Position numbers and translations under genes: made by a program. The notes beneath the pieces are model-generated. The model did not search any database. It was not told where the DNA came from and saw only the letters and a list, made by a program, of their open reading frames with translations. Source: Pseudidiomarina tainanensis (GTDB taxonomy: Bacteria; Pseudomonadota; Gammaproteobacteria; Enterobacterales; Alteromonadaceae). Taken from it: 64,000 nt of DNA. Positions 41,045 to 50,641 of the stretch are shown here, piece after piece. How positions within the stretch are numbered: the stretch's first letter is position 1; each line of letters begins with the position of its first letter. The DNA is taken from positions 1,054,001 through 1,118,000 of the forward strand of contig NZ_PIQJ01000001.1 in NCBI RefSeq assembly GCF_004214835.1. Reading direction: 5' to 3'.

Positions 41045-41885
41045 ACAGCTTAGTGTATTGGCCTTCGCGCTATTATTAGTGCTATCGGGTTGTGCCCAGC
41101 GCACCGCGCCAGCACCAGTAACGAAGTTGTACAAAGGTAAATCAATCCACGACTTCGAACCGGCTAGCTTGTCTGCCAAGACCTACACGGTCGAACCAGG
41201 GGATACGCTTTATTCAATCGCCTTTCGCGCGAACGAAGATGTGCGAACACTCGCGCAGTGGAATGACATTTCTGCGCCCTACACGATTGTCCCTGGGCAA
41301 GAATTACGGCTCGTAGCAAAGACTTCTCGAACAACGCCGACCAGACCATCTCGAACAACACAAACCGTTGCGTCAGCGCCAAAGACAGGGTATCGTGACC
41401 AACAGGTTAAACAAAATAAAAGCAAACCGTTAACAGTAAAGCAACAGGCGGTGGCAAGCCGACCGTTACCACCGCAAAAAGCCGAGCCAACACTACCAGC
41501 AAGTAAAGATATAGCATGGCAGTGGCCTTCAGGTGGTCGTGTATTGCGAGAGTTTTCTACTGCTGAAACCGGCAGTAAAGGGCTTGACCTTGCGGGAAGC
41601 CGCGGTGATCCGATTTATGCCGCAGCAGCTGGAAAAGTAGTGTATGCAGGGAATGCATTGAAAGGGTATGGTCAATTAATTATTTTGAAACATAACGATG
41701 ACTATATTACTGCTTATGCCCATAACCAGCAGCTGTTAGTGAAAGAACAACAATGGGTTAACAAAGGCGATGAAATCGCCGCCATGGGGGATACCGATGC
41801 AGAGCGTGTGAAATTGCATTTTCAAGTGCGGTTTCGTGGCAAATCGGTTAACCCACGGCATTATTTGCCTCGGGGGACACAGTGA
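41028..41885 (+). CDS. nlpD: Lipoprotein NlpD, LysM and degenerate M23 domains
   Basis: A 285-residue outer-membrane lipoprotein that activates the amidase AmiC at the septum. Lipobox LSGC (Cys about residue 22), LysM peptidoglycan-binding domain ([20 protein letters not shown], about 45-90), a Gln/Lys/Pro-rich linker, and an M23 fold. The metal-binding His of active M23 peptidases is replaced (GSKGLDLAG), as in E. coli NlpD, so it is a regulator, not a hydrolase. Start ATG 41028 yields a proper lipoprotein signal. rpoS promoters usually lie inside nlpD. Confidence 0.94.
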   Translation: MCGRVKQLSVLAFALLLVLSGCAQRTAPAPVTKLYKGKSIHDFEPASLSAKTYTVEPGDTLYSIAFRANEDVRTLAQWNDISAPYTIVPGQELRLVAKTSRTTPTRPSRTTQTVASAPKTGYRDQQVKQNKSKPLTVKQQAVASRPLPPQKAEPTLPASKDIAWQWPSGGRVLREFSTAETGSKGLDLAGSRGDPIYAAAAGKVVYAGNALKGYGQLIILKHNDDYITAYAHNQQLLVKEQQWVNKGDEIAAMGDTDAERVKLHFQVRFRGKSVNPRHYLPRGTQ

Positions 41886-42850
41886 GTCGAGATCAGGAAG
41901 ACATAGACGAAGTTGATGAGCAAGAACTGCTATCAATGGAGCAATCCGCGTCCGAAGATAGTGATGAGGCGTTTGAAGAAATTCTCGCTAATCGCGTCAA
42001 TTATCAAAAGAAGATGGACGCGACTCAGCTGTATTTGAGCGAAATTGGTTACTCACCACTTTTGAGTGCCGAAGAAGAAGTACATTTTTCGCGACTCGCT
42101 CGTAAAGGCGATGCTAAAGCACGTGCACGGATGATCGAGAGTAATTTACGTCTTGTCGTGAAGATTGCTCGTCGTTATACCAATCGTGGCTTGGCGTTAC
42201 TTGATTTAGTGGAAGAGGGTAACCTTGGCCTAATTCGCGCCGTTGAAAAATTCGATCCAGAGCGCGGATTTCGCTTCTCGACTTATGCGACTTGGTGGAT
42301 TCGTCAAACCATTGAACGCGCCATAATGAATCAAACGCGCACGATTCGATTACCGATTCATGTGGTCAAAGAGTTAAACAGCTATTTACGTGCCGCGCGC
42401 GAACTCGCGCATACCCTCGATCATGAACCAACCGCTGAAGATATAGCTGAAAAGTTAGATGTTTCTGTTGCTGACGTGAGCCGGATGCTAAGGCTGAATG
42501 AGCGTGTCACGTCGGTAGACACGCCAATGGGTGGCAGCGATAACGACAAAGCTCTAGTAGACATGCTAACGGACGATAGTGATTATGGTCCGGAAGGTGA
42601 CATGCAAGAAGAAGACGTGCGTGATCACATCATGACTTGGCTAGAAAATCTCAATGAAAAACAGCGTGAAGTTCTAGCGCGTCGATTCGGCTTGTTGGGT
42701 TACGAACCAGCCACACTTGAGGATGTTGGCCGTGAAATTGGGTTAACTCGAGAGCGGGTTCGCCAGATACAAGTTGAAGCGCTGCGTCGTTTACGAGATA
42801 TGCTCAGACAGCAAGGGCTGAGCCTTGATTCTTTATTTCACCGGGATTAA
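41882..42850 (+). CDS. rpoS: RNA polymerase sigma factor RpoS
   Basis: A 322-residue group 2 sigma-70 factor for stationary phase and general stress. Conserved regions 1.2 ([19 protein letters not shown]), 2 ([22 protein letters not shown] and [14 protein letters not shown]), 3 and 4 (helix-turn-helix [20 protein letters not shown]). GTG start at 41882 overlaps nlpD by four bases. Acidic N-terminal 40 residues. Terminator follows at 42871. Confidence 0.96.
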   Translation: MSRDQEDIDEVDEQELLSMEQSASEDSDEAFEEILANRVNYQKKMDATQLYLSEIGYSPLLSAEEEVHFSRLARKGDAKARARMIESNLRLVVKIARRYTNRGLALLDLVEEGNLGLIRAVEKFDPERGFRFSTYATWWIRQTIERAIMNQTRTIRLPIHVVKELNSYLRAARELAHTLDHEPTAEDIAEKLDVSVADVSRMLRLNERVTSVDTPMGGSDNDKALVDMLTDDSDYGPEGDMQEEDVRDHIMTWLENLNEKQREVLARRFGLLGYEPATLEDVGREIGLTRERVRQIQVEALRRLRDMLRQQGLSLDSLFHRD

Positions 42851-42870
42851 TCCGTTGTATTGAACAAAAT

Positions 42871-42904
42871 GCGACACCAACTTATTTGTTGGTGCGCACT
42901 TTTT
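42871..42904. terminator. rpoS terminator overlapping the mutS stop
   Basis: Stem CACCAAC (42875-42881), loop TTATTT, GTTGGTG (42888-42894), extended by GCG/CGC with one bulged A, followed by ACTTTTT. It ends rpoS; its loop contains the TAA of convergent mutS, so the last mutS codons form one arm. The minus-strand T-run is weaker. Confidence 0.82.
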
Positions 42905-45464
42905 GTTGCCATTGTGCCAACCACGTCAACGCTTCTATCGGTGTCAGTTGGTTCACATCTAAATCTGCTAAAGCTTGTTCTAATGCACTCGGTTGCGCTT
43001 CAAATAAAGGCGTTTGAACCGGTTCAGCTACCTTACTTGAATCTGCTTTCGTGACAATGCCATGATGGTCATGCTCAAGTTGACGCAGGTATTGCTTGGC
43101 TTGCTGCAATACTGAGCTCGGTAGCCCGGCAAGTTGTGCCACTTGCACACCAAAGCTTCGGCTGGCAGCACCAGTTTTTACTTTATGCTGAAAAGCTATA
43201 GTGTCGCCGTGCTCCGTAGCTTCAACGTGAACATTTAGCGCACCATGATGCTCGCCGATGGTTTGTGTCAACTCAAAATAGTGGGTGGCAAATAACGTGA
43301 GTGCGCGGTTTTTATCTAATAGAGCTTCAGCGCAGGCCCAGGCGAGGGCTAAGCCATCATAGGTTGATGTACCGCGACCAATTTCGTCCATTAATACCAG
43401 ACTCTGTTCAGTCGCATTATGCAAAATATTCGCCGCTTCCGTCATTTCAACCATAAAGGTTGAACGGCCCGAGGCAAGATCATCAGAAGCACCGATACGC
43501 GTAAAAATGCGGTCAATTGGACCAAATATCGCTTTGCTCGCTGGTACGAAACTGCCGCAGTGCGCCATAATCGTAAGCAGTGCAGCTTGGCGCATGTAGG
43601 TGGATTTACCACCCATGTTGGGGCCGGTAATCAGCAGTAAGCGTTGCTGCGGTGTCAAACTCATGTCGTTGGCAATAAACGGCTCTTGCTGCAAGCGTTC
43701 AATGACTGGGTGCCGTGCTTCACTGAGCTCAATCAGGATGTGTTCAACTAATTCAGGGCGCTGATACTGATAGGTAATGGCCTGTTCAGCAAAGCTACGG
43801 AGCACGTCCAACTCAGCTAAAGCCGTGGCTGTGCGCTGTAACGCCGGGAGTTGTTCAGCAATTTGCTCAATTAAATTGTCATACAACCATTTTTCACGCG
43901 CCAGCGCTCGACTCTGACTTTGTAGCACCTTATCCTCGTAAGTCTTTAACTCAGGAATAATGTAGCGTTCAGCATTTTTTAAAGTTTGTCGACGCTGATA
44001 GTCAGCTGGGATCTGAGCGCTTGCCGCTCGGCTTGCTTCCAGATAGTAACCGTGAACTTTGTTATAGCCGATTTTAAGCGTCATGATGCCGGTACGTTGC
44101 CGTTCACGTGCTTCAATTTGCTGTAGAAAATCAGTTGCGCCAGCAGCAAGCTGTCGTTGCTCATCGAGCTCGTCGTCAAAGCCATCACAAATAACGCCGC
44201 CATCACGAATCAACATGGGCGGTTGCTCAACAATCGCTTGCTCGAGCAAGTCAGCAAGCTCTGGAAAGGTCGCAATCGATTCTTGCCATGGCGCTAAATC
44301 CGAGTGTTCAGTAAGCTGTTGAAGCGTAGGAAGCGTTTGTAGTGCGAGACGCAATCGTGCGAGATCGCGCGGGCGAGCGCTGCGCAAACCAATGCGCGTG
44401 AGAATGCGTTCGATATCGCCAATATGACGCAGTTGCTGGTGCAATTCGCTGTAATCAAGTTGTTGTAGGGCGCTCACTGCGCTGTAGCGTTGATTCAATT
44501 GTTGCTGATTGCGTAACGGGCGCTGTAACCAACGTTGCAACAAACGGCTCCCCATTGCTGTGCTGGTGCTATCAAGAACATTGAGTAATGCGGTTTTCTG
44601 GCCACTTAACGAACGTACCAGCTCTAAATTTCGACGTGTTGCGGCATCGAGCATAATAGCGTCGTCGTAACGCTCGGCAATGATTGAGGTGATATGCGGG
44701 AGCGCTGCCCGCTGCGTCGTTTTAACGTAGTTTAAGATAGCGCCAGCTGCACCGATGGCGCTGTGCAAGTGATTAATGCCAAAACCATCAAGATGGGCAA
44801 CTTGAAACTGTCGTAACAACAGTTGTTTAGCACTCGCCTGGTCAAATTCCCATTCCGGACGACGTCGACAACAACTGCAATTCAACTCCTTTTCGCTAAA
44901 TTGCCACATTTCGGGATACAACACTTCGGCCGGTTGTAAACGTTCAAGTTCGGCACGTAATTGTTCACGACCGTTGGCCTCGAGCACACTAAAACGACCA
45001 CTAGCCATATCCAAGCAGGCAATACCGAAGTTGTCACCTGGATTAACGGCAACTAACAAATTTTCTTGCGCTGCGGGCAGTAACGCTTCATCGGTGAGTG
45101 TACCTGGCGTTAGGATGCGCACGACTTGCCGTTCTACTGGGCCCTTACTGGTCGCCGGATCGCCAATTTGCTCGCAAATGGCGACCGACTCACCGAGCTC
45201 GAGTAAACGCGCCAAGTAGTTTTCGGCGGCGTGATAGGGCACTCCAGCCATGGGAATCGGTTGACCATTGCTACTGCCCCGTGCGGTGAGTGAAATATCG
45301 AGCAATTCTGCTGCACGTTTGGCATCATCATAGAATAGTTCGTAAAAGTCCCCCATACGATAGAATAACAAGGTGTCAGCATGTTCTGCTTTAATACGCA
45401 GATATTGCTGCATCATGGGCGTATGAGTTGAAATTTTTTGTGAGTTATTTTGTGCGTTCGACAT
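42882..45464 (-). CDS. mutS: DNA mismatch repair protein MutS
   Basis: An 860-residue mismatch-recognition ATPase. The mismatch-binding Phe-Tyr-Glu motif is in [12 protein letters not shown] near residue 38; connector, lever and clamp domains follow; Walker [14 protein letters not shown] and Walker [13 protein letters not shown] are intact; C-terminal tail with the beta-clamp region. Start ATG 45464, divergent from pncC. The rpoS-mutS pairing is common in gammaproteobacteria. Confidence 0.96.
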   Translation of the reverse strand: MSNAQNNSQKISTHTPMMQQYLRIKAEHADTLLFYRMGDFYELFYDDAKRAAELLDISLTARGSSNGQPIPMAGVPYHAAENYLARLLELGESVAICEQIGDPATSKGPVERQVVRILTPGTLTDEALLPAAQENLLVAVNPGDNFGIACLDMASGRFSVLEANGREQLRAELERLQPAEVLYPEMWQFSEKELNCSCCRRRPEWEFDQASAKQLLLRQFQVAHLDGFGINHLHSAIGAAGAILNYVKTTQRAALPHITSIIAERYDDAIMLDAATRRNLELVRSLSGQKTALLNVLDSTSTAMGSRLLQRWLQRPLRNQQQLNQRYSAVSALQQLDYSELHQQLRHIGDIERILTRIGLRSARPRDLARLRLALQTLPTLQQLTEHSDLAPWQESIATFPELADLLEQAIVEQPPMLIRDGGVICDGFDDELDEQRQLAAGATDFLQQIEARERQRTGIMTLKIGYNKVHGYYLEASRAASAQIPADYQRRQTLKNAERYIIPELKTYEDKVLQSQSRALAREKWLYDNLIEQIAEQLPALQRTATALAELDVLRSFAEQAITYQYQRPELVEHILIELSEARHPVIERLQQEPFIANDMSLTPQQRLLLITGPNMGGKSTYMRQAALLTIMAHCGSFVPASKAIFGPIDRIFTRIGASDDLASGRSTFMVEMTEAANILHNATEQSLVLMDEIGRGTSTYDGLALAWACAEALLDKNRALTLFATHYFELTQTIGEHHGALNVHVEATEHGDTIAFQHKVKTGAASRSFGVQVAQLAGLPSSVLQQAKQYLRQLEHDHHGIVTKADSSKVAEPVQTPLFEAQPSALEQALADLDVNQLTPIEALTWLAQWQQKVRTNK

Positions 45465-45516
45465 GCCTGTTATTATCCGTATAGAGTCGATATACCGCGT
45501 ATAAAGGAATAGTCAG

Positions 45517-45999
45517 ATGGTATCACAAACACGTCATGATTTAGCAGTAGATTTAGGCAAGTGGTTGCAACAACGGCAGTGGCAAATCGTTACTGCTGAG
45601 TCCTGCACTGGTGGTGGAATCGGTTATGCTATCAGCTCGATTCCAGGAAGCTCAGCGTGGTTTGCTGGTGGCTTTATTACCTATACCAATACGTTAAAAC
45701 ACGAATTACTTAATGTGCCTACTGTTACTTTGGCTCGCTACGGTGCGGTTTCCAGTGAAACAGCGGCGGCTATGGCAACTGGCGCATTAGCAAATAGTGG
45801 TGCGGACGTTGCTATTGCGGTAACCGGTATTGCTGGGCCAGATGGCGGAACGCCGGATAAACCGGTCGGTTTAGTTTGGTTTGGTTTAGCTTGGGAAAAC
45901 CACTGTATAACTTGGCACGAAGTGTTTGAAGGGAGTCGAACACAAGTTCGCAAGGCCACAATTCACGCGGCTTTACGAAGTTTTGAAAAAATTACTTGA
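45517..45999 (+). CDS. pncC: Nicotinamide-nucleotide amidase PncC (CinA C-terminal domain)
   Basis: A 160-residue enzyme that deamidates NMN to nicotinate mononucleotide, recycling the NMN released by DNA ligase. Signature TAESCTGGGIGYAISSIPGSS and AVTGIAGPDGGTPDKPVG are present. It is the stand-alone C-terminal domain, without the N-terminal CinA half. The recA LexA box begins two bases after its stop codon. Confidence 0.94.
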   Translation: MVSQTRHDLAVDLGKWLQQRQWQIVTAESCTGGGIGYAISSIPGSSAWFAGGFITYTNTLKHELLNVPTVTLARYGAVSSETAAAMATGALANSGADVAIAVTGIAGPDGGTPDKPVGLVWFGLAWENHCITWHEVFEGSRTQVRKATIHAALRSFEKIT

Positions 46000-46019
46000 T
46001 ACTGTATAAATTTACAGTA
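45983..46019 (+). promoter_or_regulatory. recA promoter with LexA (SOS) box
   Basis: -35 TTGAAA (45983-45988), 16-base spacer, -10 TATAAA (46005-46010). The -10 lies inside a perfect LexA operator: CTG (46002-46004), ten bases, CAG (46015-46017), flanked by TA on both sides in a near-palindrome. LexA binding would block polymerase, the classical SOS arrangement. Confidence 0.93.
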
Positions 46020-46057
46020 CACTTAGTTACAACATGACCAACAGAACGGACATTAAC

Positions 46058-47125
46058 ATGAGCAACGATAAACAAAAAGCACTCGACGCCGCATTAGGGC
46101 AAATTGAACGTCAATTCGGTAAAGGTTCCATCATGCGCTTAGGTGATAACCAAGCAATGGACATCGAGTCAGTTTCAACCGGTTCATTAACATTGGATAT
46201 CGCCCTTGGTATTGGCGGTCTGCCATTTGGCCGTGTCGTTGAGATTTACGGTCCTGAATCTAGCGGTAAAACCACGCTAACTTTACAAGTCATTGCTGAA
46301 GCGCAGAAGAAGGGTAAAACTTGTGCGTTCGTTGATGCTGAGCATGCACTTGACCCAATCTATGCGGAAAAGCTCGGTGTTAACGTTGATGAATTGCTTG
46401 TGTCACAGCCTGACACCGGTGAACAAGCGCTTGAGATTTGTGACATGTTAGTGCGTTCAGGTGCTGTTGATGTTGTTGTTGTCGACTCTGTTGCGGCATT
46501 AACACCTCGAGCTGAAATTGAAGGTGAAATGGGTGATAGTCACGTTGGCCTTCAGGCGCGTCTGATGTCGCAAGCATTGCGTAAATTGACTGCAAATATC
46601 AAAAAATCAAACAGCATGTGTATTTTCATTAACCAAATTCGTATGAAGATTGGTGTGATGTTTGGTAACCCAGAAACTACCACTGGTGGTAACGCGCTTA
46701 AATTCTACTCGTCAGTACGTTTGGATATTCGTCGTACTGGTGCAGTGAAAGAAGGCGACGAGGTAGTTGGTAATGAGACGCGCGTGAAAGTTGTGAAGAA
46801 CAAAGTTGCACCGCCATTCAAGCAAGCTGAATTCCAAATTATGTATGGCGCTGGCATTTCAAAAGAGGGCGAGTTGATTGATCTTGGCGTGAAGCAGAAG
46901 ATCATTGACAAAGCTGGCGCATGGTATAGCTACAAAGGTGACAAGATTGGCCAAGGTAAAGCGAATGCCATGAAGTTTATGATAGAAAATCCAGCTGTTG
47001 CAGCTGATATTGAACAGCAGATCCGCGAGCAATTATTAGCGAAGCCGGTAAAAGGTAGTAAGTCGGCAGCGGCGGAAGTTGCTGATGAGAAAGATGATGT
47101 TATGATGGACGACGATCTCATCTAA
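46058..47125 (+). CDS. recA: Recombinase RecA
   Basis: A 355-residue strand-exchange protein and SOS co-protease. Walker [10 protein letters not shown] (residues 65-73), Walker [14 protein letters not shown]-binding loops around [19 protein letters not shown] and [18 protein letters not shown], and an acidic C-terminal tail ([13 protein letters not shown]). Start ATG 46058 reproduces the usual RecA N-terminus; an in-frame ATG at 46034 would add eight residues and lies only about 17 bases from the expected transcription start. recX does not follow. Confidence 0.97.
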   Translation: MSNDKQKALDAALGQIERQFGKGSIMRLGDNQAMDIESVSTGSLTLDIALGIGGLPFGRVVEIYGPESSGKTTLTLQVIAEAQKKGKTCAFVDAEHALDPIYAEKLGVNVDELLVSQPDTGEQALEICDMLVRSGAVDVVVVDSVAALTPRAEIEGEMGDSHVGLQARLMSQALRKLTANIKKSNSMCIFINQIRMKIGVMFGNPETTTGGNALKFYSSVRLDIRRTGAVKEGDEVVGNETRVKVVKNKVAPPFKQAEFQIMYGAGISKEGELIDLGVKQKIIDKAGAWYSYKGDKIGQGKANAMKFMIENPAVAADIEQQIREQLLAKPVKGSKSAAAEVADEKDDVMMDDDLI

Positions 47126-47150
47126 TTCTCTTTTTCAGGACAATGTCACC

Positions 47151-48188
47151 ATGAGTCAGTATGTTCAAGTCGCATTAGCGCTTGGTTCCGGCGCAGCCCG
47201 CGGTTGGTCACACATTGGTGTGATCAAAGCCCTACAAGATATGGGCATTGAAATTAACATGGTCGCAGGCACATCAATCGGCTCCCTTGTGGGAGCCGGT
47301 TTTGCTTCTGGGCGACTAACCGAGCTTGAGGAATGGGTTCGCGATATGGGGCGTTGGCAAGTCTTTAATTTATTAGATTTTGGCTTCAGTCATGGTGGTT
47401 TAATTCAAGGCGAAAAAGTTTTCAGTCATGCCAGAGAATTATTCGGCGCCATTAATATTGAAGACATGCCAATCACCTATGGCGCTGTGGCTACCGATTT
47501 ATTTACTGGTCGTGAAATTTGGCTACGTAAAGGCGATGTCTACGATGCATCTCGTGCGTCCTGTTCGATGCCAGGTTTATTAGCGCCTACGGGGGTAAAA
47601 GGGCGTTGGTTAGTCGATGGCGGTCTTGTGAATCCGGTGCCTGTTTCATTATGTCGAGCCCTTGGCTCTGACTTTGTTATTGCAGTGAATTTGAATTCAC
47701 AACTTACCACAACGGCTATTGAAGCACGTAATAAGTACGTTGCCCCTGGGCATGAGCAGCTTGATAATCAACAAGCAGAGCCGCAAGCTGACGTGCATGG
47801 TCATAATACGCCAACAACGACAGAAGCGTCTGACGAGAGCACACGGCCAACCGACGAAGCCGAGCAGGGCTTCTTTAAGAGTTTTCTTTCGAGCAGCCAG
47901 CAATACTGGGATTCAATGAAAGACAAATTCAATGGACAATCCTATAAATCGCCAGGCATGTTAGGTGTGATGGCAGGCTCGATCGATATTATGCAGGAAC
48001 GTATTACGAAAGCGCGCTTAGCCGGTGATCCCCCAGATATCTTAATTCAGCCGAAGCTTGGTCATATTAGTCTTATGGAATTTGAGCGCGGCAATGAGGC
48101 GATTGATGTTGGTTATGAAACGACGATGCGAATGAAAGATTTCATTTTGTCCGAATTGCAACTCTTTGCTGAACGTCGCGGCGTGTAA
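47151..48188 (+). CDS. Patatin-like phospholipase / esterase (RssA-like)
   Basis: A 345-residue patatin-family serine hydrolase. Oxyanion-hole GSGAARGWSHIG (residues 12-23), nucleophile Ser42 in GTSIG, catalytic Asp156 in VDGGLVNPVPV. It resembles E. coli RssA up to about residue 190; a Gln/Glu/Thr-rich low-complexity stretch (about 195-245, TPTTTEASDESTRPTDEAEQ) is inserted before the last segment. No signal peptide. It occupies the place after recA where recX is often found. Followed by the heptad element and terminator at 48199-48303. Confidence 0.88.
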   Translation: MSQYVQVALALGSGAARGWSHIGVIKALQDMGIEINMVAGTSIGSLVGAGFASGRLTELEEWVRDMGRWQVFNLLDFGFSHGGLIQGEKVFSHARELFGAINIEDMPITYGAVATDLFTGREIWLRKGDVYDASRASCSMPGLLAPTGVKGRWLVDGGLVNPVPVSLCRALGSDFVIAVNLNSQLTTTAIEARNKYVAPGHEQLDNQQAEPQADVHGHNTPTTTEASDESTRPTDEAEQGFFKSFLSSSQQYWDSMKDKFNGQSYKSPGMLGVMAGSIDIMQERITKARLAGDPPDILIQPKLGHISLMEFERGNEAIDVGYETTMRMKDFILSELQLFAERRGV

Positions 48189-48198
48189 AAGGCAAATA

Positions 48199-48303
48199 CG
48201 ATATTAGCTATTAGATATTGGATATTAGACAGAGAAAAGGCGCCTTTCGGCGCCTTTTGTTTTGGGTTTTTAGCTAATATCCAATATCTAATAGCTATTA
48301 TCG
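48199..48303. repeat. Heptad inverted-repeat element, copy B (complete)
   Basis: Left arm 48199-48228: CG, then heptads ATATTAG, CTATTAG, ATATTGG, ATATTAG. Right arm 48274-48303 is its reverse complement with a single mismatch. Between the arms is an intrinsic terminator. The left arm starts ten bases after the patatin-like gene's stop; the right arm, read on minus, starts nine bases after the putP stop. The 105-bp unit is thus fitted symmetrically between two convergent genes. Related copies lie at 13833 and 62163. Confidence 0.9.
48235..48261. terminator. Bidirectional terminator inside heptad element B
   Basis: AAAAGGCGCC (48235-48244), loop TTTC, GGCGCCTTTT (48249-48258), then GTTTT. Ten-base-pair stem with A-tract on one side and T-tract on the other, serving the convergent patatin-like gene and putP. 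Confidence 0.92.
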
Positions 48304-48312
48304 CTCTCGCAC

Positions 48313-49836
48313 TTATGAGTGAATAACTTTTTCCATTTCATCGAAAGTTTCTTGTAAGTTGCTGGTTGGCTCAGCTGTTAACAAGCTAACCACCACAACC
48401 GCTAAACTACAAACGATAAAGCCTGGAATAATTTCATAAACGACGCTGCTTAATGCTGTACCATCGGCTAATACTGGCGCATAAATCCAGAACAGTACGG
48501 TAGCGGCACCTAACACCATTCCAGCAAGTGCGCCGTGGCGGTTCATACGCTTCCAGAACAGGCTTAGTATGATAACTGGTCCGAAGGCTGCACCGAATCC
48601 TGCCCAAGCGTTAGCTACTAGGCCTAAAATGGTGTTGTTTGGATCCCATGCAAGTGCAATGGCTACTAACGAGACCACCAATACCGAAATACGACCGACA
48701 GTAACAAGCTCTCGGTCGCTCGCGTCGCGACGTAAAAAGGCCTTGTAGAAGTCCTCAGTCAACGAGCTTGATGTCACCAATAGTTGTGATGAAATGGTGC
48801 TCATAATCGCGGCCAAAATAGCGGCTAACAGGAAACCTGAAATTAGCGGATGGAATAAGAACTGCGAGAAAATAATAAAGATAGTTTCCGCGTCCTTCAG
48901 TTGCATTTTGGTTTCTGCGACGTACGCAATACCAACAAAACCGGTCACCATGGCACCGATAATTGAAACGAGCATCCAGCTAATACCAATGCGGCGAGCC
49001 GTTGGAATGTCTTTCACTGAACGAATGGCCATAAAGCGCACAATAATATGTGGCTGACCAAAGTAACCTAGACCCCACGCCAACAAAGAAATAATACCGA
49101 GAAAGGATAGCTGATTGAGCATTGGATCGGCAATCGACGCATCTCGGAAGAACTCAAGGAAGTCTGGGTTAATTGATTCCACCGTGCTTGTTACCTGTGT
49201 CATACCGCCCAAATCGAAAATTGCGACGATAGGCACGAGCACAAGTGCGACAAACATGATGCAGCCTTGCACAAAGTCAGTCATAGATACTGCGAGAAAG
49301 CCACCAAATAGGGTGTAGGCACAAACCACACCAGCAGTGACCCAAAGCCCTAAGCTGTAATCAAGGCCGAACGCTGAGCTCGCAAAAAGCTTACCACCGG
49401 CAACCAAACTGGCCGAGGTATAAAGCGTAAAGAAAATGATGATAACGACTGACGAGAACACGCGTAACACCCGCGTTTTATCATCAAACCGATTCGCGAA
49501 GTAATCCGGAATCGTAATCGAATCGTTGGCAACTTCGGTGTAAGTACGTAATCGCGGCGCTACAATCAAATAGTTTAAATAGGCGCCGATTAATAAACCA
49601 ACGGCTATCCACAATTGTGAAACGCCGGAAACATAAATTGCACCGGGAAGACCCATGAGCATCCAGCCACTCATGTCCGATGCACCCGCCGAAAGTGCAG
49701 TGACACCGGGACCTAAAGCTCTTCCGCCAAGCATGTAGCCGGAAACATCATCGGTTGATTTTTTATAGGCATATAAACCAATGCCTAACATGACAATAAA
49801 ATAGAGTGCTAATGAAACGAGCGTACCTGTTTCCAA
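48313..49836 (-). CDS. putP: Sodium/proline symporter PutP
   Basis: A 507-residue SSS-family transporter with about 13 membrane helices. N-terminal GLYAYKKSTDDVSGYMLGGR and SAGASDMSGWMLMGLPGA (Ser and Asp of the sodium site) and the GYFGQPHIIVRFMAI segment are PutP-like. The start is TTG 49836, supported by AGGAG seven bases before it; that site overlaps the sapF stop, so putP is probably translated from the same message as the sap genes. Confidence 0.92.
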   Translation of the reverse strand: METGTLVSLALYFIVMLGIGLYAYKKSTDDVSGYMLGGRALGPGVTALSAGASDMSGWMLMGLPGAIYVSGVSQLWIAVGLLIGAYLNYLIVAPRLRTYTEVANDSITIPDYFANRFDDKTRVLRVFSSVVIIIFFTLYTSASLVAGGKLFASSAFGLDYSLGLWVTAGVVCAYTLFGGFLAVSMTDFVQGCIMFVALVLVPIVAIFDLGGMTQVTSTVESINPDFLEFFRDASIADPMLNQLSFLGIISLLAWGLGYFGQPHIIVRFMAIRSVKDIPTARRIGISWMLVSIIGAMVTGFVGIAYVAETKMQLKDAETIFIIFSQFLFHPLISGFLLAAILAAIMSTISSQLLVTSSSLTEDFYKAFLRRDASDRELVTVGRISVLVVSLVAIALAWDPNNTILGLVANAWAGFGAAFGPVIILSLFWKRMNRHGALAGMVLGAATVLFWIYAPVLADGTALSSVVYEIIPGFIVCSLAVVVVSLLTAEPTSNLQETFDEMEKVIHS

Positions 49837-49840
49837 AGCC

Positions 49841-50641
49841 TTACTCCTGTGTTGTTGTGTGTTTAAGCGCTTTATTCAATTGTTCCGACTGCAGCAATAT
49901 TTTCGTTAATTGCTCTTTCGGATTTGTTAGTAGCGCCTGTGTCGAATCAAACTCAATCATTTTACCACGATGCATTATTAAGATCTTGTCAGCTAGGTGA
50001 CGCACGATCTCCGGCGAATGTGACACGAAAATGAATGAAATACCCATATCTTCTTGAAGATCGAGTATTAGGTTAATAATTTGAGCTCTAATTGATGGGT
50101 CCAATGAGGCGAATGCTTCATCTGCCACGATAATTTGCGGTTCGAGGATAATTGCACGGGCAATGCACACGCGCTGCTGTTGCCCACTTGAGAGCATATG
50201 TGGATAAAAATCAAAATGGTCAGGGAGTAAGCCGACCTTTTGCAGCGTCACGTAAACGTGTTCTTGTTTTTCCGCAGGCGTCCAAGCGGTATTGAACCGC
50301 AATGGTTCGAGTAACTGCTTGCCTATCGTCAGTTGCGGATTTAATGACCCCAAACTGTCCTGAAAAATCATACGTATTTCACGGCAGCGTTGTTGGTAGT
50401 TAGTTGGATCGAGGCGCTCACCATTTAAGAAAATTTCACCAGAACTGGGAATTTCGGCGCCAGCAATGAGTTTTGCTAACGTGGATTTACCCGAGCCAGT
50501 CTCACCCATGATTGCAATCGTTTCACCACGCTTGACCGAAAAATTAATTGGTTCCAGTGCGCAAGCACGAGTCGGGCGCAACCAACCATTTTTGAAGCTG
50601 TAATATTTACTTAAGTTGCGAACTTCCAGTAGATCAGTCAT
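49841..50641 (-). CDS. sapF: ABC transporter ATPase SapF
   Basis: A 266-residue ATPase of the dipeptide/Sap importer class. Walker A GETGSGKST, signature LSSGQQQRVCIARA, Walker B IIVADEAFASLD, and the H-loop FVSHSPE. ATG at 50641 was chosen; a TTG at 50656 is further upstream. Overlaps sapD by eight bases. With SapD it powers the SapBC permease; Sap systems handle antimicrobial peptides or, in E. coli, putrescine export. Confidence 0.92.
   Translation of the reverse strand: MTDLLEVRNLSKYYSFKNGWLRPTRACALEPINFSVKRGETIAIMGETGSGKSTLAKLIAGAEIPSSGEIFLNGERLDPTNYQQRCREIRMIFQDSLGSLNPQLTIGKQLLEPLRFNTAWTPAEKQEHVYVTLQKVGLLPDHFDFYPHMLSSGQQQRVCIARAIILEPQIIVADEAFASLDPSIRAQIINLILDLQEDMGISFIFVSHSPEIVRHLADKILIMHRGKMIEFDSTQALLTNPKEQLTKILLQSEQLNKALKHTTTQE

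Noticed and set aside
41527-41882. NlpD with missing M23 metal ligand as a pseudogene sign
   Set aside because: E. coli NlpD has the same change; the family is non-catalytic and activates amidases.
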